Shown here piece after piece: positions 8,789-18,000 of a stretch of DNA of 64,000 nt (positions within the stretch are counted from its first letter, which is position 1; every line of letters begins with the position of its first letter). The position numbers were made by a program, and so were the translations under genes. Origin of the DNA: Janthinobacterium fluminis. GTDB lineage: Bacteria; Pseudomonadota; Gammaproteobacteria; Burkholderiales; Burkholderiaceae_D. The notes under the pieces are model-generated. The model was not told the DNA's origin. It did no database searches and saw nothing but the letters and a program-made list of their open reading frames with translations. Location of the stretch: NCBI RefSeq assembly GCF_028595325.1, contig NZ_JAQQXR010000002.1:124001-188000 (forward strand), read 5' to 3'.

Positions 8789-9567
8789 CGTTTTCCGACG
8801 AGACACTGATGGCGTTCGCGGACGGCGAACTGGACGAGGCCAACCGCCACGCCGTCGAGGCGGCGCTGCGGCGCGATCCGGCCGTTGCGCACAAGGTGGC
8901 GCAATTTCAGGCGCTTCGCGTGGCCGTGTGTGCCGCGTATGCGCCGGTGCTGGAGGAAACATTGCCGCCGCGCCTGCTGCGGCTTTTGCGCCCGCTTCCC
9001 GCCGCCAAGGTGGTGCAGCTGGACGCGGTGCGTGCGGCCAAGGGCGGCCGTAGCGCGCCGCCGGCCAAGGCCGGTGCCGCGTGGCGCTGGTCGTGGATAG
9101 AGTGGACGGCCGTGGCGCTGGCCCTGGTCGCCGGCGTCGGCGTGGGGCGTTTCATTTTGCCGGACTGGGCGGCGGACCGCGAGGCGGCCGTGGCCGGCGC
9201 GGACGGCGCGCTGATGGCCCGCGGCGAATTGGCGCAGGCGCTGTCGGAGCAGACGGCGGGGATCGGGCCGGTCGGTGCCAAGGTGGCAATCGGTATCAGT
9301 TTTGTGTCGAACCAGGGGGTGTATTGCCGCAGTTTTGTCATGGACGGCGCGGGGCAGGATCTGGCCGGCCTGGCGTGCCGCAGCGGCGCGCAGTGGGCGA
9401 TTCCCGTGCTGCTGCAGCAGACGAAGCGGGCCATGCCGGCGGATCGGCAGTGGACCATGCAGGAGGCGCCGTCGGCCGTGCAGGAGGCGATCGAGCGGCG
9501 CATCGACAGCGCGGCGCTGGACTCCAAGGCGGAGCAGGAGGCCTTGCGCAAGGATTGGCATCGTTGA
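8785..9567 (+). CDS. Membrane-anchored anti-sigma factor
   Basis: The product, 260 residues, begins with a short anti-sigma-like helix region (SDETLMAFADGELDEANRHAVEAALRRDP), followed by a Pro/Ala-rich linker, one membrane segment at about 106-125 (WTAVALALVAGVGVGRFI) and a periplasmic domain of 130 residues that contains VSNQGVYCRSF and LAGLACRSGAQW, with two cysteines. The cytoplasmic part lacks the HxxxCxxC motif of zinc anti-sigma factors. It is coupled to the sigma gene by the ATGA overlap. The role is inferred from position and layout; the periplasmic cysteines suggest, but do not prove, redox sensing. Confidence 0.7.
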   Translation: MTFSDETLMAFADGELDEANRHAVEAALRRDPAVAHKVAQFQALRVAVCAAYAPVLEETLPPRLLRLLRPLPAAKVVQLDAVRAAKGGRSAPPAKAGAAWRWSWIEWTAVALALVAGVGVGRFILPDWAADREAAVAGADGALMARGELAQALSEQTAGIGPVGAKVAIGISFVSNQGVYCRSFVMDGAGQDLAGLACRSGAQWAIPVLLQQTKRAMPADRQWTMQEAPSAVQEAIERRIDSAALDSKAEQEALRKDWHR

Positions 9568-9603
9568 CGCCAAAGCGGGGCAGCGCCCGGGCGGCGCCGC
9601 GGG

Positions 9604-9813
9604 CTAGTCGGCGGCGCCGAGCACGGCGCCGCCGACCTTGACGGCGCCCTTGCCGACGGCAACGGTGGCGTCAACAGCCGTCGAGGCCACCGCGACACCG
9701 GCGCCGGCTACCGTGGTGGTGACCGCGACGACGGCGCAACCGCCCAGCGCCGGCAGCACTGCCGCCAGCAGCAGCGCCTGGCGCGCCACAGTCATCGCGG
9801 TGGCCTTGGACAT
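9604..9813 (-). CDS. Small lipoprotein, NF038104-like
   Basis: This 69-residue protein has a signal peptide ending in a lipobox (LPALGGC, Cys at about 26), followed by a low-complexity Ala/Val/Gly/Thr tail (AVVAVTTTVAGAGVAV and so on). It resembles the small lipoproteins annotated as NF038104 in proteobacteria; their function is unknown. Its ATG overlaps the FKBP stop by one base (TAATG), so it is probably translated by coupling. Confidence 0.65.
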   Translation of the reverse strand: MSKATAMTVARQALLLAAVLPALGGCAVVAVTTTVAGAGVAVASTAVDATVAVGKGAVKVGGAVLGAAD

Positions 9814-10169
9814 TACACGCCCAGTAGTTCGACGTCGAAAATCAGCGTGGCGTTCGGCGGGATCGCGCCGCCTGCGCCGCGCGAGCCGTAGCCCAGTTCG
9901 GCAGGGATGATCAATTGGCGGGTGCCGCCGATTTTCATGCCTTGCACGCCTTCGTCCCAGCCCTTGATGACGCGGCCGGCGCCCAGCGGGAATTCGAATG
10001 GGTCGTTGCGGTCTTTGCTCGAATCGAATTTCGGGCCTTTGCTGCCGTCGTCGTTTTGCAGCCAGCCGGTGTAATGGACAACGACGTTCTGGCCGGCTTG
10101 CGCGACGGCGCCTTCGCCGACGGTGACTTCGATGTATTGCAGGCCGGAATCGGTGGTGATGGTGGACAT
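9813..10169 (-). CDS. FKBP-type peptidyl-prolyl cis-trans isomerase
   Basis: A single-domain FKBP of 118 residues that catalyses cis-trans isomerisation of prolyl bonds in proteins. The fold is recognisable from VVHYTGWLQNDDG, KFDSSKDRNDPFEFPLGAGRVI, GWDEGVQGMKIGGTRQLIIPAELGYG and the final IPPNATLIFDVELL. The active-site aromatic residues (YTGW, FDSS, FEFPLG, Trp of GWDEG) are retained. No signal peptide is present, so it is cytoplasmic. The start is preceded by AGGAAA on the minus strand. It overlaps the small lipoprotein gene downstream. Confidence 0.93.
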   Translation of the reverse strand: MSTITTDSGLQYIEVTVGEGAVAQAGQNVVVHYTGWLQNDDGSKGPKFDSSKDRNDPFEFPLGAGRVIKGWDEGVQGMKIGGTRQLIIPAELGYGSRGAGGAIPPNATLIFDVELLGV

Positions 10170-10331
10170 GGTTTTCCTTGTGTGTGGGGATTCAGCCTCG
10201 ATTGTAGAGCAAGCAGTGGCAAAGCGCTATGCGGCGGCGCCGCGCGGCCGCGCCAGAATTGTCGGCGATAAATCCAATCGTGTGGCCGTTTGCACGTAAA
10301 ATAGCCTTTTCGTACTTTCAAGCGATTATTC

Positions 10332-11303
10332 ATGCTCCGCAGTCTACGTCGTATCGTATTTTCCAGTGTCTGCGCCATCTCGGCCCTGCCGCTTGCGCAG
10401 GCCAATGTCGTGGTGATCCTCAATTCGCGCGACGCCAGCGTCCAGTTGTTGGACCAGAACACCTATGGCGCCCTGTCCTCTATTCCAGTGGGCAAGGAAC
10501 CGCACCATTTGATGGAGACGCCGGACAGCAAATCGCTGATCGTCGCCAGTTCCGTCGGCAACGAGCTGATTTTCCTCGACCCGAAGACGGGCAAGGAGCA
10601 GCGCCGCATCAAGGACATCCTCGACCCTTACCAGATCGGCTTTTCGCCGGACCAGAAATGGTTCATTTCGAATTCGCTGCGCCTGGACCGCATCGACCTG
10701 TACCGCTACGACGGCAGCGCGCTGACGCTGGCCAAGCGCATTCCGCTGCCGAAACTGCCTAGCCACATGGCCTTCAACGCGGCCAGCACGATGGCCTTCA
10801 TCACCCAGCAGGGCAGCGACCAGGTCAGCGCCATCGACCTGGCCACGCAAACGCTGAAGTGGACGCTGCCGGTCGGCAAACTGCCGGCCGGCATCGCGAT
10901 GACGCCGGACGATAAGTATCTGCTCGTCGGCATCATGGGCAGCGACTACGTCGAGGTCATCGACTGGCGCGCGCAGAAAACCGTCAAGCGCATCAAGGCC
11001 GGCGCCGGCACGCACAATTTCCGCGCGCTGGGCGACAAGCGCCACACCTTCGTCTCGAACCGCGTCTCGAACACGATCAACATCATCGACCAGCAAACGC
11101 TGGAAAATGTCGGCACCATCAATGTGCCCGGCGGCCCGGATTGCATGGAAGTGACGGCCGACGGCAAGACCATGTGGGTGACGCTACGCTGGATCAAAAA
11201 AGTGGCCGTGATCGACCTGGCCACGCGCAAGGTGATCAAACTGATACCGGTCGGCCGTTCGCCGCACGGCGTGTATTTTGCCAACCATTCGCCGCGCATT
11301 TAA
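10332..11303 (+). CDS. Exported YVTN-type beta-propeller repeat protein
   Basis: The product, 323 residues, has a Sec signal peptide (MLRSLRRIVFSSVCAISALPLAQA) and then repeats of about 42 residues of the YVTN kind, each with an I/V-D-x-A-T/Q-x-K-V-x strand and a G-x-x-P-x-x-I/L turn (VGKEPHHLMETPDSK, VGKLPAGIAMTPDDK, VGRSPHGVYFA). These form a seven-bladed propeller in characterised proteins and usually bind partners; no enzyme activity can be read. It heads a run of five genes; its last 26 bases overlap the next gene. Confidence 0.75.
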   Translation: MLRSLRRIVFSSVCAISALPLAQANVVVILNSRDASVQLLDQNTYGALSSIPVGKEPHHLMETPDSKSLIVASSVGNELIFLDPKTGKEQRRIKDILDPYQIGFSPDQKWFISNSLRLDRIDLYRYDGSALTLAKRIPLPKLPSHMAFNAASTMAFITQQGSDQVSAIDLATQTLKWTLPVGKLPAGIAMTPDDKYLLVGIMGSDYVEVIDWRAQKTVKRIKAGAGTHNFRALGDKRHTFVSNRVSNTINIIDQQTLENVGTINVPGGPDCMEVTADGKTMWVTLRWIKKVAVIDLATRKVIKLIPVGRSPHGVYFANHSPRI

Positions 11304-12096
11304 TTTGCGCGCCGGCGCATTCGCCTGCGTGCTGGCGGCGGCCCTGCAGGCGGCCGCGCCCGCCGGGGCGGCCGGCGCGGCGCCCGCCTGCCACGGCACG
11401 ATTTACCTGAGCTTCGACACCGGCAGCCAGTCGCAGGCCGAGCTGATCGCCGCGACGCTGGCGCGCCACCGCGTCAAGGCGACGTTTTTCCTGGCCAACG
11501 AAAAGACCACGCGCGGCGACTATGCGCTGGACCCGTCCTGGGCCGCGTACTGGAAGGCCCGCGTCGCCGAGGGCCACGCGTTCGGCTCGCATACCTTCGA
11601 CCACGTTTACCTGCAGGGCGATGCGGCCAGGGGCATGATCGAGGTCAAGCCCCAGTTCGGCAGCCATGCGGGCGAGAAGCTGAGCTGGAGTCCGCAGCAG
11701 TTTTGCGACGAGCTGAAACGCGTCGACCGCCGTTTCGAGGAACTCACCGGCGGCAAGCTCGATCCGCTGTGGCGCGCGCCGGGCGGGCGCGTGTCGGCGC
11801 GCACGCTGGCCGCAGGCAAGGCGTGCGGCTACGCCCACGTGGCCTGGGCCAAGGCCGGTTTTTCCGGCGACGAGCTGTCCAGCGAGGCCTATCCGAACCC
11901 CGTGCTGCTGCGCAGGGCGCTGGCCAATTTGCGCGACGGCGATATCTTCGTCGCCCACATGGGGATCTGGTCGCGCAAGGCGGCGTGGGCGCCGGCCAAC
12001 CTGGAGCCGCTGATCGTCGGTCTGCAACAAAAGGGATTTTGCTTCGCCACGCTGCGCGCACATCCCGACTATCAACCCCTTTTCAAACGCCCATGA
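11278..12096 (+). CDS. Polysaccharide deacetylase family protein (exported)
   Basis: A 272-residue carbohydrate esterase 4-type protein with an N-terminal export signal. Motif 1 reads SFDTG: Asp47 fits the catalytic base, but the second Asp that binds metal in TFDDG is Thr48. Motif 2 is HTFDH (His105 and His109, both metal ligands), and motif 3 RAPGGR. These enzymes remove acetyl groups from N-acetylated sugars in peptidoglycan or exopolysaccharide. TTG at 11278 is the only start that gives a full signal peptide, and it lies inside the previous gene. The stop overlaps the next start (ATGA). The substrate is unknown. Confidence 0.75.
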   Translation: MPTIRRAFNLRAGAFACVLAAALQAAAPAGAAGAAPACHGTIYLSFDTGSQSQAELIAATLARHRVKATFFLANEKTTRGDYALDPSWAAYWKARVAEGHAFGSHTFDHVYLQGDAARGMIEVKPQFGSHAGEKLSWSPQQFCDELKRVDRRFEELTGGKLDPLWRAPGGRVSARTLAAGKACGYAHVAWAKAGFSGDELSSEAYPNPVLLRRALANLRDGDIFVAHMGIWSRKAAWAPANLEPLIVGLQQKGFCFATLRAHPDYQPLFKRP

Positions 12097-13088
12097 TGCA
12101 ATTTTTAATCGACGTTTTCGGCACGGCCCAGGGCTATTTGTTCGAAACCGTCATCCAGCCCCTGATTTACCATTTCGGCTTCGGCGAGTTCACCGAGGAA
12201 GCGTTCGAGGGCACCGAGTGGCTGCTGATCGGCGTCTGCGAGCTGCTGTTGCTGTTCATCGTGCTGCGGCCGTTGGAGGCCTGGTTGCCGGTGCACAAGT
12301 TCACCGACCCGCGCGCGCGCTGGAACGACTTCGTCTACACGGTGCTGCACCGCATCGGCCTGTTCCCCGTGCTGATCTTCTTCACGCTCGACCCCTTGAT
12401 GGACCAACTGGCCGGCGCGCTGCGCCTCGACGGCTTCCATCCCGTCAACCTGGAAACCTTCTGGCCCGGCATTAGTCCAATTGCCAGCTTCGCGCTGTAT
12501 TTCGTCGTGCTCGATTTCTTCGATTACTGGTATCACCGCGCCTCGCACCTGTTCAACTGGTGGTGGGGCTTGCACAGCCTGCACCACAGCCAGCGCAATA
12601 TGAATTTGTGGAGCGACGACCGCAACCACCTGCTCGACGATCTACTGCGCGACGTCTACATGGCGCTGATCGCCCTCGGCATCGGCGTGCCGCCCGGCCA
12701 GTACGTGTTGCTGGTGTCGGTGTCGCGCATCCTGCAAAGCTTGCAGCACGCGAATGTGCGCATCCATTTCGGCCGCATCGGCGAGCGCCTGCTCGTGTCG
12801 CCGCGCTACCACCGCATGCACCACGCGATCGGCGTCGGCCACGAGTCGACGGGGCAGGGCAGCCTGGGCGGCTGCAACTTCGCCGTGCTGTTGCCGGTCT
12901 GGGATATCATTTTCCGCACCGCCAACTTCACGCCGGAATTCGCCGCCACCGGCGTGCGCGGCCAGTATCCGTATATCAACCGCGCCGGCCTGGCGATTCC
13001 CGGCCGCGACTACGGGCGCGGTTTCTGGCGCCAGCAATGGCTGGGTTTGAAACGCATGGTGGAATATATGAGAAAGACGCCCGACTGA
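12093..13088 (+). CDS. Sterol desaturase family protein (fatty acid hydroxylase type)
   Basis: This 331-residue membrane protein belongs to the di-iron fatty acid hydroxylase superfamily. Histidine boxes are HRASH (148-152), HSLHH (161-165) and HRMHH (240-244), with further His residues nearby; together they bind two irons for oxygen-dependent hydroxylation or desaturation of lipids. Four to five hydrophobic segments surround them (for example LLIGVCELLLLFIVL and SFALYFVVLDFF). ATG at 12093 overlaps the stop of the deacetylase gene. Bacterial sterols are not implied; many homologues act on other lipids. Confidence 0.82.
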   Translation: MMQFLIDVFGTAQGYLFETVIQPLIYHFGFGEFTEEAFEGTEWLLIGVCELLLLFIVLRPLEAWLPVHKFTDPRARWNDFVYTVLHRIGLFPVLIFFTLDPLMDQLAGALRLDGFHPVNLETFWPGISPIASFALYFVVLDFFDYWYHRASHLFNWWWGLHSLHHSQRNMNLWSDDRNHLLDDLLRDVYMALIALGIGVPPGQYVLLVSVSRILQSLQHANVRIHFGRIGERLLVSPRYHRMHHAIGVGHESTGQGSLGGCNFAVLLPVWDIIFRTANFTPEFAATGVRGQYPYINRAGLAIPGRDYGRGFWRQQWLGLKRMVEYMRKTPD

Positions 13089-13915
13089 TGCGCGCCGTCC
13101 TGAACGCCTATGGCCGCGCGCTGCAGGCCCAGTTGCATGGCCGCATGCTGTTGCTGAGCATTATCCCCTTCGTGCTGTCGGTGGCGCTGTGGCTGCTGAT
13201 GCTGTGGCAGGGCTTGCAGCCGCTGGTCGACAGCCTGCACAGCCTGTTCGCCGAGCACGACGGCTTCCGCCTCAGCGGCAGCGTGCTGGGCACGCTCGGC
13301 CTGGGCGCGCTGAAGACCGTCATCGTGCCCTTGATCGCCATGTTCCTGCTGCTGCCCTTGATGGTCTTGACGGCCCTGCTCTTCATCGGCGTGGCGGCGA
13401 TGCCGGCCATCGCCCGCCACGTCGGCGGCCGGCATTTTCCCCGGCTGGAGAAAAAGCGCGGCGGCGGCTTGCTGGGCAGTCTGGCGACGGGCGCCGGCGC
13501 CTTCCTCGTGTTTGTGCTGGGCTGGATCGCCACGCTGCCGCTGTATTTTTTCCCGCCGCTGGCCATGCTGGCCCAGGCCCTGCTATGGGGCTGGTTGAGC
13601 AGCCGCGTGATGGCCTATGACGCGCTGGCCGACTACGCCAGCGAGGACGAGCGGCGCGCGCTGCTGCGGGCGCACCGCCGGCCCCTGCTGGCGATCGGCG
13701 TGGTGTCGGGCGCGGCCGGTGCGCTGCCCGGTTTGCTGTGGCTGGGCGGCGTCATGTCCGTCGTGTTCTTCCCCTTCCTGGCGGCGTTCGCGATCTGGTT
13801 GTATGTGCTGATCTTCATCTTCACCGGCCTGTGGTTCCAGTATTATTGCCTGGACGCGCTGGCGCGGCTGCGCGGCGCCGCGCCGGTGCAGGATGCGGTG
13901 GCGGACGGGGCCTGA
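13088..13915 (+). CDS. EI24 domain-containing (CysZ-like) membrane protein
   Basis: A 275-residue integral membrane protein with six or so hydrophobic segments and the EI24/CysZ-type pattern (LLSIIPFVLSVALWLLML near the start, MAYDALADYASEDER before a charged linker, then LPGLLWLGGVMSVVFFPFLAAFAIWLYVLIF). Its start shares one base with the previous stop (TGATG), which implies translational coupling. CysZ itself imports sulfate, but this subgroup has no known substrate and no cysteine-biosynthesis gene is nearby, so transport of sulfate should not be assumed. Confidence 0.7.
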   Translation: MRAVLNAYGRALQAQLHGRMLLLSIIPFVLSVALWLLMLWQGLQPLVDSLHSLFAEHDGFRLSGSVLGTLGLGALKTVIVPLIAMFLLLPLMVLTALLFIGVAAMPAIARHVGGRHFPRLEKKRGGGLLGSLATGAGAFLVFVLGWIATLPLYFFPPLAMLAQALLWGWLSSRVMAYDALADYASEDERRALLRAHRRPLLAIGVVSGAAGALPGLLWLGGVMSVVFFPFLAAFAIWLYVLIFIFTGLWFQYYCLDALARLRGAAPVQDAVADGA

Positions 13916-13975
13916 TATGGCGCTCGTCTCAACGGCATCGAATTGCATACTTTTTCATATCAACTCAAGGCGGCT

Positions 13976-14761
13976 ATGGCTATCGGATTGATCATCATCG
14001 GCGACGAAATCTTATCGGGCAAGCGGGTCGACCAGCATTTCGCCAAGGTCGTGCAACTGCTGGGCGCGCGCGGCCTGCAACTGGGCTGGGCCGAGTACCT
14101 GGGCGACGATCCGGCCCGCATCACGGCCACGCTGCGGCGCACCTTCGCCGGCGGCGACATCGTCTTCTGTTGCGGCGGCATCGGCGCCACGCCGGACGAC
14201 CACACGCGGCAGGCCGCCGCCGACGCGCTGGGCCGCCCGCTCGTGATGCATGCGCAGGGCAAGGCCAATATCCAGCAGCGCATCGTGCAAATGGGCGCGG
14301 AGACGGGCAAGACGGTGGACCTGGCGTCGGCGGAAAACCTGCACCGCCTGAAAATGGCCGAATTCGCCGAGGGCGCCGAGCTGGTGCCCAATCCGTACAA
14401 CAATATCGCCGGCTTCGCGCTGGGCACGCACTATTTCATGCCGGGCTTCCCCGTGATGGCCTGGCCGATGATCGAATGGGTGCTCGACACCCACTACCCG
14501 CAGCTGTTCCACCGCACCCCGCGCGCCGAACGGGCCGTGCTGGCGTTCGAGGCGGCCGAGTCGGCGCTGACGCCCCTGATGGTGGCGCTGGAAACGCAGT
14601 TCCCGCTGGTGAAGGTGTTCAGCCTGCCGAGCGTGGGCGACGCCGGCACGCGCCGCCATATCGAGCTGGGCGTGAAGGGCGAACCGGCCCAGACGGCGGC
14701 CGCCTTCGCCGTGCTGTGCGCCGAACTGGCACGACTGGAGGTCGAGTTCACGCAGATCTGA
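13976..14761 (+). CDS. Molybdopterin-binding protein, CinA N-terminal type
   Basis: The 261-residue product has the MoCF-like fold seen in MoaB/MogA and the N-terminal half of CinA: IIIGDEILSGKRVDQHF at the start and GGIGATPDDHTRQAAAD near residue 65, the two glycine-rich loops of the pterin/nucleotide pocket. It lacks the C-terminal nicotinamide-nucleotide amidase domain of full-length CinA. ATG at 13976 is used; a TTG at 13943 would add 11 residues. It is 60 bp downstream of the EI24 gene and ends the run of five genes before a terminator. Function is unknown beyond likely ligand binding. Confidence 0.78.
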   Translation: MAIGLIIIGDEILSGKRVDQHFAKVVQLLGARGLQLGWAEYLGDDPARITATLRRTFAGGDIVFCCGGIGATPDDHTRQAAADALGRPLVMHAQGKANIQQRIVQMGAETGKTVDLASAENLHRLKMAEFAEGAELVPNPYNNIAGFALGTHYFMPGFPVMAWPMIEWVLDTHYPQLFHRTPRAERAVLAFEAAESALTPLMVALETQFPLVKVFSLPSVGDAGTRRHIELGVKGEPAQTAAAFAVLCAELARLEVEFTQI

Positions 14762-14797
14762 GGACGCCGGCGAACGGCCGTCGCCGGCGCGCCCGGG

Positions 14798-14836
14798 CGG
14801 CGCTCCCCCACGGCGGGGACGCGCCGTTGTTTTTTT
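14798..14836 (+). terminator. Rho-independent terminator
   Basis: CGGCG (14798-14802) pairs with CGCCG (14822-14826) around an inner CCCC/GGGG stem, followed by a T-rich tract (14827-14836). It ends the 10332-14761 gene run. Confidence 0.65.
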
Positions 14837-14929
14837 GCGAAAATCCCAACTGAAGCACGTTTTTTATACGCGCCACCCCGTTGCCGCAGCCCCGTTGTGG
14901 TGGAATGGTGGCGAAGCGCTCACGCCGCA

Positions 14930-14965
14930 CCGCATCTGTGCCGGGTTCGCGCCCGGGCGATGCGG
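14930..14965. repeat. Two-part inverted repeat upstream of the penicillin-binding protein
   Basis: CCGCATC (14930-14936) pairs with GATGCGG (14959-14965) and encloses CCGGG/CCCGG (14941-14945/14952-14956). No T-tract follows. It lies in the 324-bp gap before the gene at 15086, where nothing else is recognisable. It may be an mRNA leader hairpin. Confidence 0.35.
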
Positions 14966-15085
14966 CTGGAGTTTTACTGAACCCCGATCACTGAATCACG
15001 ACTGACCGGTTTGGACACCTATGGGCACCTCTGAGAACCCGTTGCGCGCTGCGCTGCGCCGCGCCGCCGCGTCGGGGATGCCCTT

Positions 15086-18000
15086 ATGTTGAGCAACCGC
15101 CGTTTTCGCCGGCCCCGCATGGTGGTCCGCGCCGTGCGCAAGCTGCGCGCCGGCGCGGCCGCGCTGCGCTACGGCAGGGAACGGCCAGTCACCCCTATGA
15201 ATTTGCATCTTATGACACAAACAAGCGCACATCTGGCCCACGCCCAGGCCGCCCCGGTGCCGCCGGAATCCCCCCAACCAGCGAAACGCAGCAAGGCCGG
15301 CCTGATCGTGCTGCTGGTGCTGCTGGTGTTGCTGGCGCTGTTGGCCTGGTGGGCCGTGTACGAAACCCGCACCTCGGCGCTGCAGGCGCGCTTCTTCTCT
15401 AACCTGGCCGCCAAGCTGGAATACAAGGTCCAGCCCGGCCCCAGTCCGGCCGCGGCGATCCGCTTTCCGCAGGACAGCCCCTACGACGAGCGGCTCGGCT
15501 ACGCCAACCTGCCCGACTTCATCGGCAAACTCAATGCCCGGGATTACCAGGTCGCGGCGCAGGCGCGCCTGTCGCCGAAGATGGTGGAGCTGGCCGACAT
15601 GGGCGTGTTCGCCACCTACCGCGAAAAGACCAAGGTCGGCCTCGACATCCTCGATTGCCGCAGCCAGCCGCTGTTCAAGGCCAGTTACCCGGAGCGCTCC
15701 TACGCGAATTTCGACGACACGCCGCCGATTCTCGTCAACAGCCTGCTGTTCATCGAAAACCGCGAATTGCTCGACCCGACCCATCCGAAGCGCAACCCGG
15801 CCGTCGAATGGGACCGCCTGAGCAAGGCCATCCTCGACAAATCGCTGAACACGCTGGGCGGCCACCGCAGCGGCGGCGGCAGCACGCTGGCCACGCAGAT
15901 CGAGAAATACCGCCATTCGGCCGAGGGGCGCACCAACTCGATGCAGGACAAGCTGCGGCAGATGGTGTCGGCCTCGCTGCGCGCCTACCAGGGCGGCGAG
16001 GACACGACGGCGGCGCGGCGGCGCATCGTCGTCGACTACCTGAACACGGTGCCGCTGTCGGCCAAGCCCGGCTACGGCGAGGTGAACGGCATCGGCGACG
16101 GCCTGTGGGTCTGGTACGGGCGCGACTTCGCCGAAGTCAGCCGCGAGTTGAAGGGCAAGCTCGACCAGCCCGGCAGCGCGCTCGCCTACAAGCAGGCGCT
16201 GAGCCTGCTGATCGCCCAGCGCCGCCCCTCGCACTACCTGGGCGCCGGCGACGCCGACCTGGAGGAGCTGAGCAACAGCCACCTGCGCGTGCTGGCGCAG
16301 GCCGGCGTCATCTCGGCGCAGCTGCGCGACGCCGCCATCGCCGTCAAGCTGGTGCCGGCCGCCGCGTCCGGCGTGCAACTGGCGCAGGCCACCTCCTTCG
16401 TCACGCGCAAGGCCTCGAACGCCGTGCGCACCCACCTGGCCGGCCTGCTGGGCGACTCGCGCCTGTACAACCTCGACCGCCTCGACCTGAGCGTCGTCAG
16501 CACGCTCGACGCCCAGGCGCAGAAGGACGTGACGACGGTGCTGCGCGAGCTGCGCGACCCGGAAGTGGCGAAGGCGGCCGGCCTGACCGGCAAGGGCATG
16601 CTGGGCAACGGCGACCCGGCCAACGTCGTCTACAGCTTCACGCTGCTGGAAAAGGGCGAGAACGTCAACCGCCTGCGCCTGCAGACGGACAATTTCGACC
16701 AGCCCCTGGACATCAACGACGGCGCCAAGCTCGACCTCGGCTCGACGGCCAAGCTGCGCACCCTGGTCACGTATATGGACATCGTCGCCCAGTTGCACAA
16801 GCGCTACGCCGGCATGGACGCGGCCGCGCTGGGCAAGGTCGGCGTCGACCCGAAAGACATGCTGTCGCAATGGGCGATCGCCTACTTCAAGGCGCTGCCC
16901 GGCGACAAGGGGCGCGACTTGCCGGCGATGCTGCAGGCGGCGCTGGAGCGCAAATACTCGGGCAACCCGGGCGAGGGCTTCTTCACCGGCGGCGGCGTCC
17001 ACCACTTCGGCAACTTCTCCAAGCTCGACGACAGCCGCATTTTGACCGTGCGCCAGGCGCTGCGGCAATCGACCAACCTGGTCTTCGTGCGCCTGATGCG
17101 CGACGTCGCGCGCTTCTACATGTTCCAGACGCCGGGCTCGTCGGCATCCCTGCTGGCCGACGCCGACGACCCGCGCCGCGCCGCCTACCTGAGCCGCTTC
17201 GCCGACAAGGAAGGGCGCGAATTCCTGCAGCGCTTCTACCAGAAATACAAGGGCAAGAGCGGGGCCGAGCAAGAGAAGGTACTGCTCGGCAGCATACACC
17301 CGACCCCGGTGCGGCTGGCGAACATCCACCGCAGCATCGCGCCGGAAGCCAAGCTGGAGCAATTTAGCGCCTTCCTGAAAGACAACCTGCCGTCGCAAAA
17401 CGAAGTGCCGGCCGAACGCGTCGCCAAGCTCTACGAGCAATACGCGATCGACAACTGGTCGCTGGCCGACCGCGGCTACCTGGCCAACGTCCACCCGCTG
17501 GAACTGTGGATGGTCGGCTACCTGCGCCAGCATGAAGGCGCGACGCTGACGCAAATGGTCGCCGCCAGCGACAAGGAACGCCAGCAAGTGTACAAATGGC
17601 TGTTCTCCACGCACCGCAAGCACGCCCAGGACAGGCGCATTGCCGAATTGCTGGAACTGGAAGGCTTCCTGGAAATCCACCGCCAATGGAAAAAGATGGG
17701 TTATCCCTTCGACTCGCTGGTGCCGTCCTACGCGACGACGCTGGGCGCCTCGGCCGACCGTCCGGCCGCGCTGGCCGAACTGATGGGCATCATCATCAAC
17801 GGCGGCGTGCGCAAGGCCAGCCAGCGCATCGAATCGCTGCACTTCGCCGCCGGCACGCCGTATGAAACGCTGGTCAAGCGCAAGCCCAACAGCGCCAACG
17901 AAGCCGTGCTGGCGCCGGAAGTGGCGCGCGCCGTGGCCGACGCGATCCGCGAAGTGGTGTCGGACGGCACGGCCAAGCGCGTCAAGAGCGCCTTCCTCAA

